DNA of 30,339 bases from CAZUQP01 sp964622455 (lineage in GTDB: Bacteria > Pseudomonadota > Gammaproteobacteria > DSM-16500): NCBI GenBank assembly GCA_964622455.1, contig CAZUQP010000003.1, positions 1 to 30,339 on the forward strand, written 5' to 3'. The notes under the pieces were generated by a model. That model worked only from the letters and a program-made list of their open reading frames with translations, was not told the origin of the DNA and ran no database searches. The position numbers and the translations under genes are program-made. Within the stretch, counting starts at the first letter, position 1. Each line of letters starts with the position of its first letter. This document shows, piece by piece, positions 15,809 to 24,995 of this stretch.

Positions 15809-15847
15809 CTTAATAACGTAGCATCGGCATTTTAAGACTGATATAAT
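15809..15847 (+). promoter_or_regulatory. Candidate icmH-icmF promoter
   Basis: A perfect -10 TATAAT stands at 15842-15847, 42 bases before the icmH start. There is no good -35 hexamer at 16-18 bases. Two TTAA-containing half-sites, CTTAAT (15809-15814) and TTTAAG (15831-15836), are 22 bases apart, on the same helix face. The lack of a -35 suggests an activator; its identity is unknown. Confidence 0.5.
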
Positions 15848-15889
15848 CTTTACCAATCATGCTTTGCAAAGAAAGGGAAGAGATCCGCT

Positions 15890-16780
15890 ATGATACAAAA
15901 TAGCAGTGAGAAGCTTGCCGGCAGAGAAGAGCCTTCTTTAAGGCAGGTCGTACCGCCTGCTTTAGAATTAAATGACAATGCGACGGACCTAACAAACGCC
16001 GTTCCTCTACTTGAAACTGCAAATCAACTCTTAACACGCAACAAATTGATTGTCCACCATCCAAAAGCAGGCGTGAACCCGCTCGTCGATGCTGCGGCTT
16101 ATTTATTTTCAATCATTGGTAAGTTAAAACAAATTAAATCTTATCGCCATTTAAACAAATTACATAAAGAACTGGTCGCAGAAATTAATCATTTTCAAGA
16201 TGAGGCAAAATCGCATTCGTATAGCTCAGAATATATATTGGTCAGTCGTTATGCATTATGCGCCACTTTAGACGATATCATCAACAATACCTCGTGGGGT
16301 GCACAAGGCCAATGGGAAAACTATAGCTTACTGACAGCATTCAACCAAGAATCAGCTCAACAAGAGCGGTTTTTTATTATTTTAGAACGCTTGATTAAAG
16401 ATCCTGCGCTCTACATTGATCTCATGGAATTCATGTATATTTGTTTAAGTTTAGGGTTTAAGGGCAGCTATCGCGCGACAGAATTTAGCAGTCATCAACT
16501 TGAGCAAATAGCCAATGCCCTTTACAAACGCATTCGGGCTCATCACGGTGATTTTAGTAAAGCGCTTTCGCCATTTCCTCCTATTAAAGCATCTGCTGCT
16601 CCTAAATCCGAGCCACAAAAAAAACCACAGACCGGATTTATTATGTTAACAACAGCAAGTATCATTTTGGCATTGTTTATTGGACTCAGTTATTTGTTAA
16701 ACACTATTTCAGACCAGTCTTACCAAGAATTAATGCGAATTGGAAAGTCGATATTTTATGACACTCAAGAACATTTATAA
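15890..16780 (+). CDS. icmH: Dot/Icm protein IcmH (DotU)
   Basis: IcmH/DotU and IcmF form an inner-membrane pair that stabilises the Dot/Icm core complex; their relatives TssL and TssM do the same in type VI secretion. The cytoplasmic DotU domain (about residues 65-225) shows YALCATLDDIINNTSWG (121-137) and LGFKGSYR (188-195), both family signatures. A single C-terminal membrane segment at 249-271 is followed by a short tail, as in DotU. At 296 aa the length is standard. GGGAAGAG lies upstream of the ATG. It is the first gene of a two-gene operon and overlaps icmF. The absence of VgrG, Hcp or TssB/C nearby and the presence of the icm cluster favour Dot/Icm rather than type VI. Confidence 0.92.
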   Translation: MIQNSSEKLAGREEPSLRQVVPPALELNDNATDLTNAVPLLETANQLLTRNKLIVHHPKAGVNPLVDAAAYLFSIIGKLKQIKSYRHLNKLHKELVAEINHFQDEAKSHSYSSEYILVSRYALCATLDDIINNTSWGAQGQWENYSLLTAFNQESAQQERFFIILERLIKDPALYIDLMEFMYICLSLGFKGSYRATEFSSHQLEQIANALYKRIRAHHGDFSKALSPFPPIKASAAPKSEPQKKPQTGFIMLTTASIILALFIGLSYLLNTISDQSYQELMRIGKSIFYDTQEHL

Positions 16781-19700
16781 GCAACAAGCTATTCCTTTGA
16801 TGGTGCTTGCGGCTTTATCGATAGCCGTTTGGACCATCGGCCCATTCCTAACTATTGCTCACGCCGCTCCACTTGCATCGCCCGAAAAACGACTTTATAT
16901 CATTGCCGCTTTTTTTCTGGCTTGGTTATTAAAATGTATTTTTTTTGATGAGGCACCCCTTAAAAAAAATGCGATACCTTGTCCGCCTGAAATCCTAAAA
17001 AGACTGCAAGCATTACACGGCCGCTTTCAGGGTGCGCTCAATTTTTTAAAAAAACCAATGGTCAGCAAACACGGCGTTAACGTTAATCTGGCGAGACTGC
17101 CTTGGTACTTACTGATTGGTCCAAAAGGCGCTGGGAAAACCAGTTTGCTTGCTCATTCAGGCATTAATTTTATTCTCGCAAAACAATTCAAAAAAGAAGA
17201 CGGCACGATGATTCCGCCTTCAGAAACCTGTGATTGGTGGGTGACACGAGACCTTGTTATGGTAGATGTACCCGGGCCCTATTTTACGACCCCTCTACAA
17301 TCACCCGATAAAAAAGAACCACTCGAAGCTATGTTTTCCATTCTCTGGAAAAAATTACTAAACCTCATCAGCTCTCTAGCCAGCAAAATTCAATTAAATG
17401 GTGTCGTAATTGCTTTAAATTTACCTGAATTGATGAAAAAGCCTTCTGAACAGCAACGCACACAATTGATTCACGATTTAAAAAAACGCATCACAGATCT
17501 TCGCGCACAATTTGGCCCCGCATTATCTTTTCATTTTGTTATTACTAAATGCGATTTATTACCCGGATTTCTCGAATTTTTTGGTGAAAACGGCAGTGAT
17601 GAATTATCGCAAAGTTGGGGCATTACACTGCCTTCACTCGAATCGCATGAAAAATTGACTGATGTATTTTCACATCGATTTAATGCGTTAATTAAACGCT
17701 TAAATAAACAATTAATTTGGCGTTTACAGCAAGAACGAAATCTCTATGCAAGACCTTACATCAAAGATTTTCCGCTGCATATTGAAAGACTAAAAGAAAA
17801 TATTATCTATATTTTAAAAGCACTGATGCTGCCAGATTTATGTTTACAAAGTATTTATTTAACCAGTGCAACACAATTGAATACAGAAGAATCGATGCAA
17901 GATTTGCGTCTCGCGGAGAACCGCTTAACTCATCAAGCACTGCAAATGATGCGCGCGCCTCTCATGCCAAACAGAGTGTATTTTATTAAGCAATTAATTT
18001 CGCAAAACTTTTTTCATTCAGTGAGTACATTATCTAAACACACCGAAGATTATACATGGATGCGCCGAGCAGTCTATGCAACATCCATCAGTGCAATTGC
18101 CGCAGCAGCGATCATTCTCGGACGCGATTTTCGGGAAGGCGTACAAAAAACTTATTCCATTCAAAATGATTTAGCGCGTTATCAACTTTTCATTCAAGAA
18201 CCGAACCAAGGGGGAGATCGCCTCATCAAAGCGCTGCCCTTGCTGGATGCTTTGCAACGAACCGCCGAAAACACCCATCATTCTTTGTCACATATAGAAA
18301 ATGCTCTTTCTTTTTATTCTCACAAATCACAACAAACTGCTGAGACTGTCTATCTAGAAGCACTGCAAACTATCGTAGTGCCTGAAATAAAAAACGATCT
18401 GGAAAATTATTTACAAACAGCCAACAATAAAAGTCCGGCATTGACTTATAGGGTCTTAAAGGCTTATTTAATGTTAGCAGACACGAAAAATCGCGATGCT
18501 AATTTTATTGCAAATATCATCAATAAAATAAACGCTACAAAAATAAATTCGCCATCACTGAATCAATTAGTCAGCCATATTAATACAGCATTAAACCACC
18601 GCGCGAATCCAATCGAACTAGACCAAAATTTAATGACATCTATCCGCAAGCAATTAGCAAACTTACCGAACAACGAATTAGCTTTAGTCATTTTAAAAAA
18701 TAAAGGAACAAATAATAGTGACAGCGGAATTCGTTTAGGCACTGACTTAGATAATCCGTCCGTATTTATCAGTAAAAATATTCCTGAGCAAATTCCGAAT
18801 ATGTTTACGGCTCGTTATTTTTCGGCAATCATGAATACAGATATCACGGAAGCTGCTAATGAAGCACTGAAAGGAAATTGGGTATTAGGCAATATCACAT
18901 CTGCCTCAAACGAGACTTCAGTTGAATCATTGACAGCACAATTACGCAATCAATATCTCGCTAATTATGCAGATACCTGGGAGAACATACTGGCCAACAT
19001 ACAGCCTTATACCCCTAAGAGTTTATTGCGAACAGACGAGATGATTCAAAATTTGACGAGCAATCATTCGCCGTTATTACAATTATTGCAAACCATCCAG
19101 CAAAATGTAGCGCTTCCTGAGGTCATAGCAGTCAGTCCAAAAATACAGAGCTTAAATAACCTGTTGCTTTCTGATAACAATCCGGAAAATGCACTTTATC
19201 AAGTATTCGTGACATTGAAACAATTGCACGTTTATTTGCAAACCATTTTAACCGAAACTAACATAAATAAAGCAGCATTCAATGCAGCCAGAGCACGCAT
19301 GCAAAATGGAACGGCAGATTCTATCACAGCGACCCATGATTTAGCTTTACGTAGTCCAGAACCCTTGAAAACGTGGCTGAATAGCATCGCTAATGAAAGC
19401 TGGAGTTTAATTTTAAAAACTGCAGCACACCATATTGAAGAAGCTTGGCAAACAGATATTATCCCAACATACAATGGTCAAATTGCTCATCATTATCCCT
19501 TCAATCAAACAAGTGCTAAAGAAATTGATTTAGATATCTTCACCCAATTTTTAGGACATCATGGCAAACTTGGTACGTTTTATCAAAGTTATTTAAAACC
19601 ATTTATCAATGACAATGATGCTAAATGGGCATGGAAAACCATTGATAACCAACATATTCCCCTATCCAATACAGCGCTCACGCAACTTCAATATGCAGGC

Positions 19701-20132
19701 GAAGTTCAACGCATGTTTTTTCCTGAAGGAAATAATAAATTATGGGTGGAATTTTCTCTTCAACCTGTTTCATTACAACGAGGCGCAAAGAGTGTCGCGC
19801 TTACGATCAATGGCGAGGAAATCACTTATTCAAAACATAGTGCGCATGCACTGAAAAATTTTGTTTGGCCGGGTAATCAAGGACTTCACGGAACCACTTT
19901 GCAATTTGTTTCAAATTCTAATCAACCCAAAACCACCACTTTAAAAGGAGATTGGGCATGGTTTAAATTAGTGAGCAATGCCACTCAAAATATTAATTCA
20001 CGCAAAGCGTTATCACTTAACTTTACTAACAATGGACATTCTGCAAAATATTTGTTACTAACGGAAGGGCATATGAATCCTTTCTTACCGCTCAATTTAA
20101 CTCGATTTGAATTACCGCAGGAATTGGTTTAA
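16758..20132 (+). CDS. icmF: Dot/Icm protein IcmF
   Basis: A large inner-membrane partner of IcmH. Two membrane segments lie near residues 11-33 and 46-63, then a cytoplasmic NTPase-like domain with Walker A GPKGAGKTS at 121-129 and a DxPG-type motif MVDVPG at 168-173. A third membrane segment near 438-455 is followed by a long periplasmic region (about 670 residues) ending in the beta-rich IcmF C-terminal domain (SLQPVSLQRGAKSVALTING region). I chose ATG 16758, giving 1124 aa; the frame extends to a TTG at 16740. The start overlaps icmH by 23 bases. The stop is 5 bases from that of icmB on the opposite strand. Confidence 0.92.
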   Translation: MTLKNIYKQQAIPLMVLAALSIAVWTIGPFLTIAHAAPLASPEKRLYIIAAFFLAWLLKCIFFDEAPLKKNAIPCPPEILKRLQALHGRFQGALNFLKKPMVSKHGVNVNLARLPWYLLIGPKGAGKTSLLAHSGINFILAKQFKKEDGTMIPPSETCDWWVTRDLVMVDVPGPYFTTPLQSPDKKEPLEAMFSILWKKLLNLISSLASKIQLNGVVIALNLPELMKKPSEQQRTQLIHDLKKRITDLRAQFGPALSFHFVITKCDLLPGFLEFFGENGSDELSQSWGITLPSLESHEKLTDVFSHRFNALIKRLNKQLIWRLQQERNLYARPYIKDFPLHIERLKENIIYILKALMLPDLCLQSIYLTSATQLNTEESMQDLRLAENRLTHQALQMMRAPLMPNRVYFIKQLISQNFFHSVSTLSKHTEDYTWMRRAVYATSISAIAAAAIILGRDFREGVQKTYSIQNDLARYQLFIQEPNQGGDRLIKALPLLDALQRTAENTHHSLSHIENALSFYSHKSQQTAETVYLEALQTIVVPEIKNDLENYLQTANNKSPALTYRVLKAYLMLADTKNRDANFIANIINKINATKINSPSLNQLVSHINTALNHRANPIELDQNLMTSIRKQLANLPNNELALVILKNKGTNNSDSGIRLGTDLDNPSVFISKNIPEQIPNMFTARYFSAIMNTDITEAANEALKGNWVLGNITSASNETSVESLTAQLRNQYLANYADTWENILANIQPYTPKSLLRTDEMIQNLTSNHSPLLQLLQTIQQNVALPEVIAVSPKIQSLNNLLLSDNNPENALYQVFVTLKQLHVYLQTILTETNINKAAFNAARARMQNGTADSITATHDLALRSPEPLKTWLNSIANESWSLILKTAAHHIEEAWQTDIIPTYNGQIAHHYPFNQTSAKEIDLDIFTQFLGHHGKLGTFYQSYLKPFINDNDAKWAWKTIDNQHIPLSNTALTQLQYAGEVQRMFFPEGNNKLWVEFSLQPVSLQRGAKSVALTINGEEITYSKHSAHALKNFVWPGNQGLHGTTLQFVSNSNQPKTTTLKGDWAWFKLVSNATQNINSRKALSLNFTNNGHSAKYLLLTEGHMNPFLPLNLTRFELPQELV

Positions 20133-20137
20133 CGCAA

Positions 20138-23100
20138 TTATTTAGGTAAACTTTTTACATCAGGGTTTTTGGAATAAGCGTCTAATATTTCGCTGATCAC
20201 TTGATCGATGATTCCTAGTTCAGCAGATTCTTCAATCACACCTTTTTGTTCTTTTAATACAGCTAATCTGCTTTCTAGCATGGATTTTACTGATCCCGAA
20301 GGAAATAAATTAGCAAGTACACGCCGCGCTTCGGCAGGGCCCATTTTTTGATACAATTTATTTCGCATGCGGGCATCTTCCGCTGTTGTACTAAAAGCCC
20401 ATAGTTCAACTGGCCCCAAGGTGCTTGTTAATAATTGCGTGTTAATTCCAGATTTTGTCGCAAACTGCGCCAAAAATGTAGCGCCTCCTTCACGCGGGCC
20501 ATGCACCCGGGTTTTTAATGCAACGCGCGCGGTTTCCGATAATCCAAAAACTTCGGTAGAACGTTTAATCGCTTGCTCAGGGCCCGCATCCATAATAAAT
20601 ACAGACGTACCAAATTCAACCATCACCGGATCAAAATCTTCCAATGATTGTGAAATCAATGCAATTTGCACATTCCATTTTCGCCCTTCGCGCATATCTA
20701 AAATAACTTGTTCACGCACGGCGCGCGCTTTTGATGTGCGGTGAAATTCATCGTACACAATACGCTTAGGATCTTCACGGATTTCCCCAATGCGAATGCG
20801 ATGGTATTCTCGATAACTATCTGGAAAATCACTTAAGACATCTTCAGTCAGATAATAATGTCTTGCAAGCACATAACGCGCCAACATGTACATGACAGCT
20901 GTTTGACGATCTGCAGCGTCCCCCCCGCTTTTGGCAACTTCATCTAAATCCAGCGAAACAACACGTGCATCACCAATATCAAATTGAGTAACGCCTGATA
21001 AAATAGCATATTCACGAACAGCACTTGAAATCATGCGGCCGAATGCTTGAATTAAAGGCTCGCCTGTTGGTGCTTTGACTTGCCCATATAAATCTTCAAC
21101 CACTTGCGTGCGACAAATAGCAGATACATCAGGCAACAAAGGAACAGCGTATCGCTGCGCAAGCATCGCTTCATGATAAAAACTTGCTAAAAATAATGCA
21201 TCCGTCACTTCCCACCATGTCGTATGTTCATCTTGCACAAAACCAATTTCGCCTAAAATATCATCGACCAAGGGTTCAATATTTTTCGTGTATAAATGCG
21301 GCTTTCCATCATCTGCAAGATATTGATAAATTTCATCAACGACCAAACCCGCCATATCAGAAACACCATCATACGGACGCTCCGCACCGAGCGGTGTCGC
21401 TAATAAAGTAATAAAGTTAACTAAAAAACCGCGCTCTTGTGCTGTTGGATAACGGCATCCTAATTGTGTGTCAAAAGGATTAATCGCATATTCTGCCGTC
21501 ATGCGTAATCGATGATAAGCAACCAAATGTTTGGTTTCATACGGCAACGCTTCTTTTAAAAGAGAAATTAATCCGCTGCTCGATGGACCGATATCAACAA
21601 TCGCAATTCGCGGTAATCGTTGAATTCCGCCCGATAAACACAAGGCAAGATTAATTGAGTTTGATAAAACAGATTTACCAGAACCAGGACGCGCGTATAT
21701 CAAATCAATCCATGTGGTTTGCTGGGCTGATCCTGGTTGATAAGGCCATGGCTTCCCATCAGGTGAACGTAACAGCACTGCACCAAATTGCCATGCGGAA
21801 GCAGGCCGCGTAAAGGGGAGCATGTAGACAACATCTGAAAGCGGTGCAACCGATGGAGTTGCAACACTATTACCGCTAAATGCCAGCAAAGAAGAGGCAA
21901 CACCTGCAAACACATCGCCTGATGCTTCTGATACTTCACACGTGCCCCACCCTTCCACTGCTTTTGCAAGTTCTGCAGCACGCGTTCTTAATAAACGAAG
22001 GTTACCTTCAGGCGCCCATGTTGCTAAGCTCACTTCTAATTTAACCACGGCATCGTCAGTATTAGTTTCAATATTTGCCAATAACTTCGCCGCATCATGA
22101 ACGAGTGCATTTTGTGCCGATGTCCAACTCAAAATAGCTGCCATCATAGATTTAAATCGAACGGTTGCAAGTCCGCCGCTTTCAATTAAAAAAGAAATGC
22201 GCCACGGCACATGCGTCGGTAATGTCCTTAAAAACAACACCATAAATGATTTAAGTTCTTGCGGAAATAAATCAATAAAAAGCGGTGTATAAATACAATC
22301 TCCGGCCCGAAGAGTGCGGAAATCAAGACTGGTCGCATCGCGCGGAAAAATTTGACGCGCAAGCGGCGGCCACATCAATCCAGACAATTCTCCTGCAAGC
22401 GGCCTTGCCTCATGCAAAGGAATTCTATCTCCCGGAAGGGAGGGCCGCCAAGTTTTATCAGTAAACTCAGGATCCGCGGAGCAGCGCGCTGCATACACAG
22501 CATCATGAACTTCAAGTAATACGCTAGAAACATTCAAGCCATTCAGGTCCGTTACCATCGATCGAACAAATGACGTATGGGTTTCACGTAAATCAGGAAT
22601 GGCAGCAATGAGATTCTGTCCATTTTTAAAAGGCGGAATTTTATTATCACGAATAAATTTTAATTTATCTTTGCTCGCACGTTGCCTTTGTTCTTTAGTT
22701 AAAGAATAAGGACGCGTCCAAATAACAAAATATAATTCTTCATGGGCACAATATTTAGAAATATAATCGATACGTTCTTTAAATAAATCATCTAAATTAA
22801 GTTTTAATCGTTTAGCAGTTGCTTCCGCTGGTGAAAGAATTTCTTCAATTTCTGGTTTAACGGTATCACGATCATAGCTAAAATAAACTTGCAGTACGTG
22901 CCCTGGACGTTTTAGAGTAGCCTGCAAACTTTGCGTGATGCCTGCATGAATTCTATTAAATTCATCATTGCCAATTAATTGCGTGACACCATAAACACGA
23001 ATGACTGAAATCAGCGAACCATCGCGCGCAACTAAAGTGTGTTTATCATCTGCTGTTTCTAAATCACAATAAGACTCTATCGTTTGTTTAAGCTCAGTAC

Positions 23101-23158
23101 TAAACCAAGCTAAAATAGAATCAATGCTATCAAGAATAGGATCCACAACACTTCGCAT
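20138..23158 (-). CDS. icmB: Dot/Icm ATPase IcmB (DotO), VirB4-like
   Basis: DotO is the VirB4-type ATPase that docks at the cytoplasmic base of the Dot/Icm machine and recruits DotB. The 1006-aa length is normal. An N-terminal VirB4-like region (1-450) precedes the ATPase core: Walker A ARPGSGKS at 489-496 and the Walker B strand RIVYDEFHR with Asp803-Glu804, followed by ALISQS. No signal peptide or membrane segment is seen. AAGGA lies 8 bases before the ATG at 23158. It is the last gene of the icmLKEGCDJB operon, 24 bases after icmJ, and converges on icmF; no obvious strong terminator lies between them. Confidence 0.95.
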   Translation of the reverse strand: MRSVVDPILDSIDSILAWFSTELKQTIESYCDLETADDKHTLVARDGSLISVIRVYGVTQLIGNDEFNRIHAGITQSLQATLKRPGHVLQVYFSYDRDTVKPEIEEILSPAEATAKRLKLNLDDLFKERIDYISKYCAHEELYFVIWTRPYSLTKEQRQRASKDKLKFIRDNKIPPFKNGQNLIAAIPDLRETHTSFVRSMVTDLNGLNVSSVLLEVHDAVYAARCSADPEFTDKTWRPSLPGDRIPLHEARPLAGELSGLMWPPLARQIFPRDATSLDFRTLRAGDCIYTPLFIDLFPQELKSFMVLFLRTLPTHVPWRISFLIESGGLATVRFKSMMAAILSWTSAQNALVHDAAKLLANIETNTDDAVVKLEVSLATWAPEGNLRLLRTRAAELAKAVEGWGTCEVSEASGDVFAGVASSLLAFSGNSVATPSVAPLSDVVYMLPFTRPASAWQFGAVLLRSPDGKPWPYQPGSAQQTTWIDLIYARPGSGKSVLSNSINLALCLSGGIQRLPRIAIVDIGPSSSGLISLLKEALPYETKHLVAYHRLRMTAEYAINPFDTQLGCRYPTAQERGFLVNFITLLATPLGAERPYDGVSDMAGLVVDEIYQYLADDGKPHLYTKNIEPLVDDILGEIGFVQDEHTTWWEVTDALFLASFYHEAMLAQRYAVPLLPDVSAICRTQVVEDLYGQVKAPTGEPLIQAFGRMISSAVREYAILSGVTQFDIGDARVVSLDLDEVAKSGGDAADRQTAVMYMLARYVLARHYYLTEDVLSDFPDSYREYHRIRIGEIREDPKRIVYDEFHRTSKARAVREQVILDMREGRKWNVQIALISQSLEDFDPVMVEFGTSVFIMDAGPEQAIKRSTEVFGLSETARVALKTRVHGPREGGATFLAQFATKSGINTQLLTSTLGPVELWAFSTTAEDARMRNKLYQKMGPAEARRVLANLFPSGSVKSMLESRLAVLKEQKGVIEESAELGIIDQVISEILDAYSKNPDVKSLPK

Positions 23159-23182
23159 GTTTATTCCTTTTAAAAGATAGCC

Positions 23183-23800
23183 TTATTCTGCTTCTTCTGC
23201 TAACTCTTCAAGCGCCGCTGCAGCCCACGCTTCTAATTGAACATTAAATTTCGTATAAGAAGGTAATAACCGTATGTCTTTTAAAACATCCAATTTTGCG
23301 GTAGGGTCTTTTGATTCATATTCTAATATGAGTTGACCCAAAATAGCAGGATTACTCGTACCATTTCCAAATTTAGTTTCAATTGGCTGACTCAGAAATT
23401 TAAAACCACGATAAATCGCTTGAGCGCTTTCTTGATATCCCGTGCCATTTCCCATCGCACAAAAAAGTACATGACAAAAACTATTCAGGTCAGCTTGACT
23501 GATATCAGATAGATGAATGAGCTGACCGCCGCCCATATCATCCACACCCGCTGATTCGATAAAAAGACACTGAGAACAAAAACAACAGGCGGTGATTAAA
23601 TTACTCAGCCTGTTATTCGTGTAATTTCCATCGATGTTAACAATTTCCTGATATTGTCTTGCTTGAAAAGCACAATACTGGCACGTGTAGTAATCACGTT
23701 GATAAACTTGTTCTGCAACCGGCAGGAATGCTCTATCTTCACGTCGTTGAACGAAGATTCGCCAACCACTTAAATTCACTGCCAGCTGAAGATCATGCAT
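23183..23800 (-). CDS. icmJ: Dot/Icm protein IcmJ (DotN), zinc-binding coupling-complex subunit
   Basis: DotN binds the C-terminal tail of the coupling ATPase DotL, together with IcmS-IcmW, to present effectors. The 205-aa protein has paired cysteines, Cys40-x2-Cys43 and Cys75-x2-Cys78, around VNIDGNYTNNRLSNLITACC, a layout like an HNH-type zinc-finger fold, which is what the known DotN structure has. No signal peptide is present, in keeping with a cytoplasmic protein. The gene starts 2 bases after icmD and precedes icmB, the same order as in Legionella and Coxiella. It is not expected to be a nuclease despite the fold. Confidence 0.94.
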   Translation of the reverse strand: MHDLQLAVNLSGWRIFVQRREDRAFLPVAEQVYQRDYYTCQYCAFQARQYQEIVNIDGNYTNNRLSNLITACCFCSQCLFIESAGVDDMGGGQLIHLSDISQADLNSFCHVLFCAMGNGTGYQESAQAIYRGFKFLSQPIETKFGNGTSNPAILGQLILEYESKDPTAKLDVLKDIRLLPSYTKFNVQLEAWAAAALEELAEEAE

Positions 23801-23802
23801 GG

Positions 23803-24180
23803 TTATCTAAAACTCTGGACACCTGAAATATTGCCTACATTGCCTGACATTGTACCAAACATCGTGAGCCCGCTCGCTTTAAATACGGCTGGAATAAAAA
23901 TCAATGCTGCCGCAACAAAAAGTAATGCAATAGGCATACTAATAGGGATTTGCGTGGGATTATCTTTGTGTGCTTTAAATTTTACAACAGCACCAACTGC
24001 AAAACCAAATCCAGCAACATAAGAACCTGCCGTAATCAATTGAGCAATAGCGCCTAAATTTCCTTTCGCCTGTAACGCAACAGAACCGATACCTGATATT
24101 GCAAATGCTGCTTCTGCACACAGGAAAAGCATGGCTCCTGCCAATAACATGATACCTTTTTTCGATGGCTGACTGATCAT
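23803..24180 (-). CDS. icmD: Dot/Icm membrane protein IcmD (DotP)
   Basis: A small 125-aa inner-membrane protein. Hydrophobic segments lie at about residues 9-27 (signal-like, ending AEAAFA), 42-66 and 80-100, separated by a basic loop KFKAHKDNPTQIP; the C-terminus is Gly/Ser-rich. Size, topology and place between icmC and icmJ identify it. It is related in layout to IcmC. AAGGAG lies 8 bases before the ATG at 24180. The 143-base gap before it is the largest inside this operon except the one upstream of icmG. Confidence 0.88.
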   Translation of the reverse strand: MISQPSKKGIMLLAGAMLFLCAEAAFAISGIGSVALQAKGNLGAIAQLITAGSYVAGFGFAVGAVVKFKAHKDNPTQIPISMPIALLFVAAALIFIPAVFKASGLTMFGTMSGNVGNISGVQSFR

Positions 24181-24247
24181 ATCTATGCTCCTTATAGCAT
24201 CTTTCGTGTTTTCAGTATTTACCCTTAAAAACTTACCTTACATTCCC

Positions 24248-24268
24248 TCACGATAATTCTAATCGTGA
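24248..24268. other. Perfect hairpin in the icmC-icmD gap
   Basis: TCACGAT-AATTCTA-ATCGTGA has a 7-bp stem and a 7-base loop. It lies in the 143-base non-coding gap between icmC and icmD. There is no T-run directly after it on the minus (transcribed) strand, so it is more likely an mRNA processing or stability element or a binding site than a full terminator. Confidence 0.5.
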
Positions 24269-24323
24269 AAGAAGTTGCTAAACAACTCTTTTTTTCTTTA
24301 AAACGTGCTTAATGACTATTTAC

Positions 24324-24959
24324 TTAAGAAAATGTACCCAAACCCAACGTTGTCATAATGGCTTGTAAAAATTGATATAAGTTTATGCAAAAAACACCGG
24401 AAATAATATACGCCATGGCTTTTGCAAAGCTCCCATGTTCAGATCGACCACCTCCTATATGCGTCAACACAATTAAACCTCGGATAAAAGCAATCGTACC
24501 AATCAGCTGAATAATCATGAAAATTGCATTAGTAAATTCAGTCCAACTATCTGTTGCATCCGACACATAGGCATAAGGTGTAGGATTATGCCAAAATGTA
24601 CTTAATCCCGTCTGCACACTGCCGGGCAGATAAATTAACAGCGCCCCCACCATTATATAAGTCAATGGCTTCGATAAGCCGTGCTCTTGAGACATCATGC
24701 TGCGTGATTCTCCATATTGCTTTAGTTCCATCACACCCTTAATGACAAAAAAGAACCCCATGACATACGCTAGCGCGGTGACAAGACGCATTAGTTCAGG
24801 CACAGTTTCGCTAAAATTAATTAGCATCGTAGCAACGTCAGGCCTGCCTTCAAAATTAAAGCTCACTGCTTCTGCAGATGTCACAAAAAACAAACTGCCC
24901 GCAAACAGAATCGCACTGCATGCCTTAACTAACCTGTGAGCGAATGTAACGTCTCTCAT
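24324..24959 (-). CDS. icmC: Dot/Icm membrane protein IcmC (DotE)
   Basis: A polytopic protein of 211 aa. A signal-like N-terminal segment ends SAEA, followed by hydrophobic segments near LVTALAYVMGFFFVIKGVME, LTYIMVGALLIYLPG, AIFMIIQLIGTIAFIRGLIV and AMAYIISGVFCINL. The Gly-rich loop THIGGGRSEHGSFAKA is typical of the IcmC/DotE/DotV family. I chose ATG 24959, with GAGGTG about 9 bases upstream; a GTG at 24992 would add 11 residues and lies 3 bases after icmG. IcmC is an inner-membrane component of the Dot/Icm system whose exact role is unclear. Confidence 0.9.
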   Translation of the reverse strand: MRDVTFAHRLVKACSAILFAGSLFFVTSAEAVSFNFEGRPDVATMLINFSETVPELMRLVTALAYVMGFFFVIKGVMELKQYGESRSMMSQEHGLSKPLTYIMVGALLIYLPGSVQTGLSTFWHNPTPYAYVSDATDSWTEFTNAIFMIIQLIGTIAFIRGLIVLTHIGGGRSEHGSFAKAMAYIISGVFCINLYQFLQAIMTTLGLGTFS

Positions 24960-24995
24960 AGCCGCACACCTCAAATGATGCGCACTCCTCACGCG

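Noticed and set aside
15809..15836. PmrA box before icmH
   Set aside because: The two TTAA half-sites are 22 bases apart and the middle site at the 11-base position (AGCATC) does not match, so the required tandem spacing is absent.
15890..20132. Type VI secretion reading of the DotU/IcmF pair
   Set aside because: No other type VI genes are present, and eight Dot/Icm genes follow on the other strand.
23183..23800. HNH endonuclease reading of the Cys-rich 205-aa protein
   Set aside because: Its place between icmD and icmB and its length identify DotN, which has an HNH-like zinc fold without a known nuclease role.
24273..24295. Terminator-like hairpin AGTTG/CAACT with T-run on the plus strand
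   Set aside because: The stem is only 5 AT-containing pairs and no plus-strand gene precedes it; transcription here runs on the minus strand.
24298..24313. TTTAAA-N5-CTTAAT, PmrA-box-like, in the icmC-icmD gap
   Set aside because: On the plus strand it points against the direction of transcription of the icm genes and has no plus-strand gene to serve; AT-rich chance match is likely.
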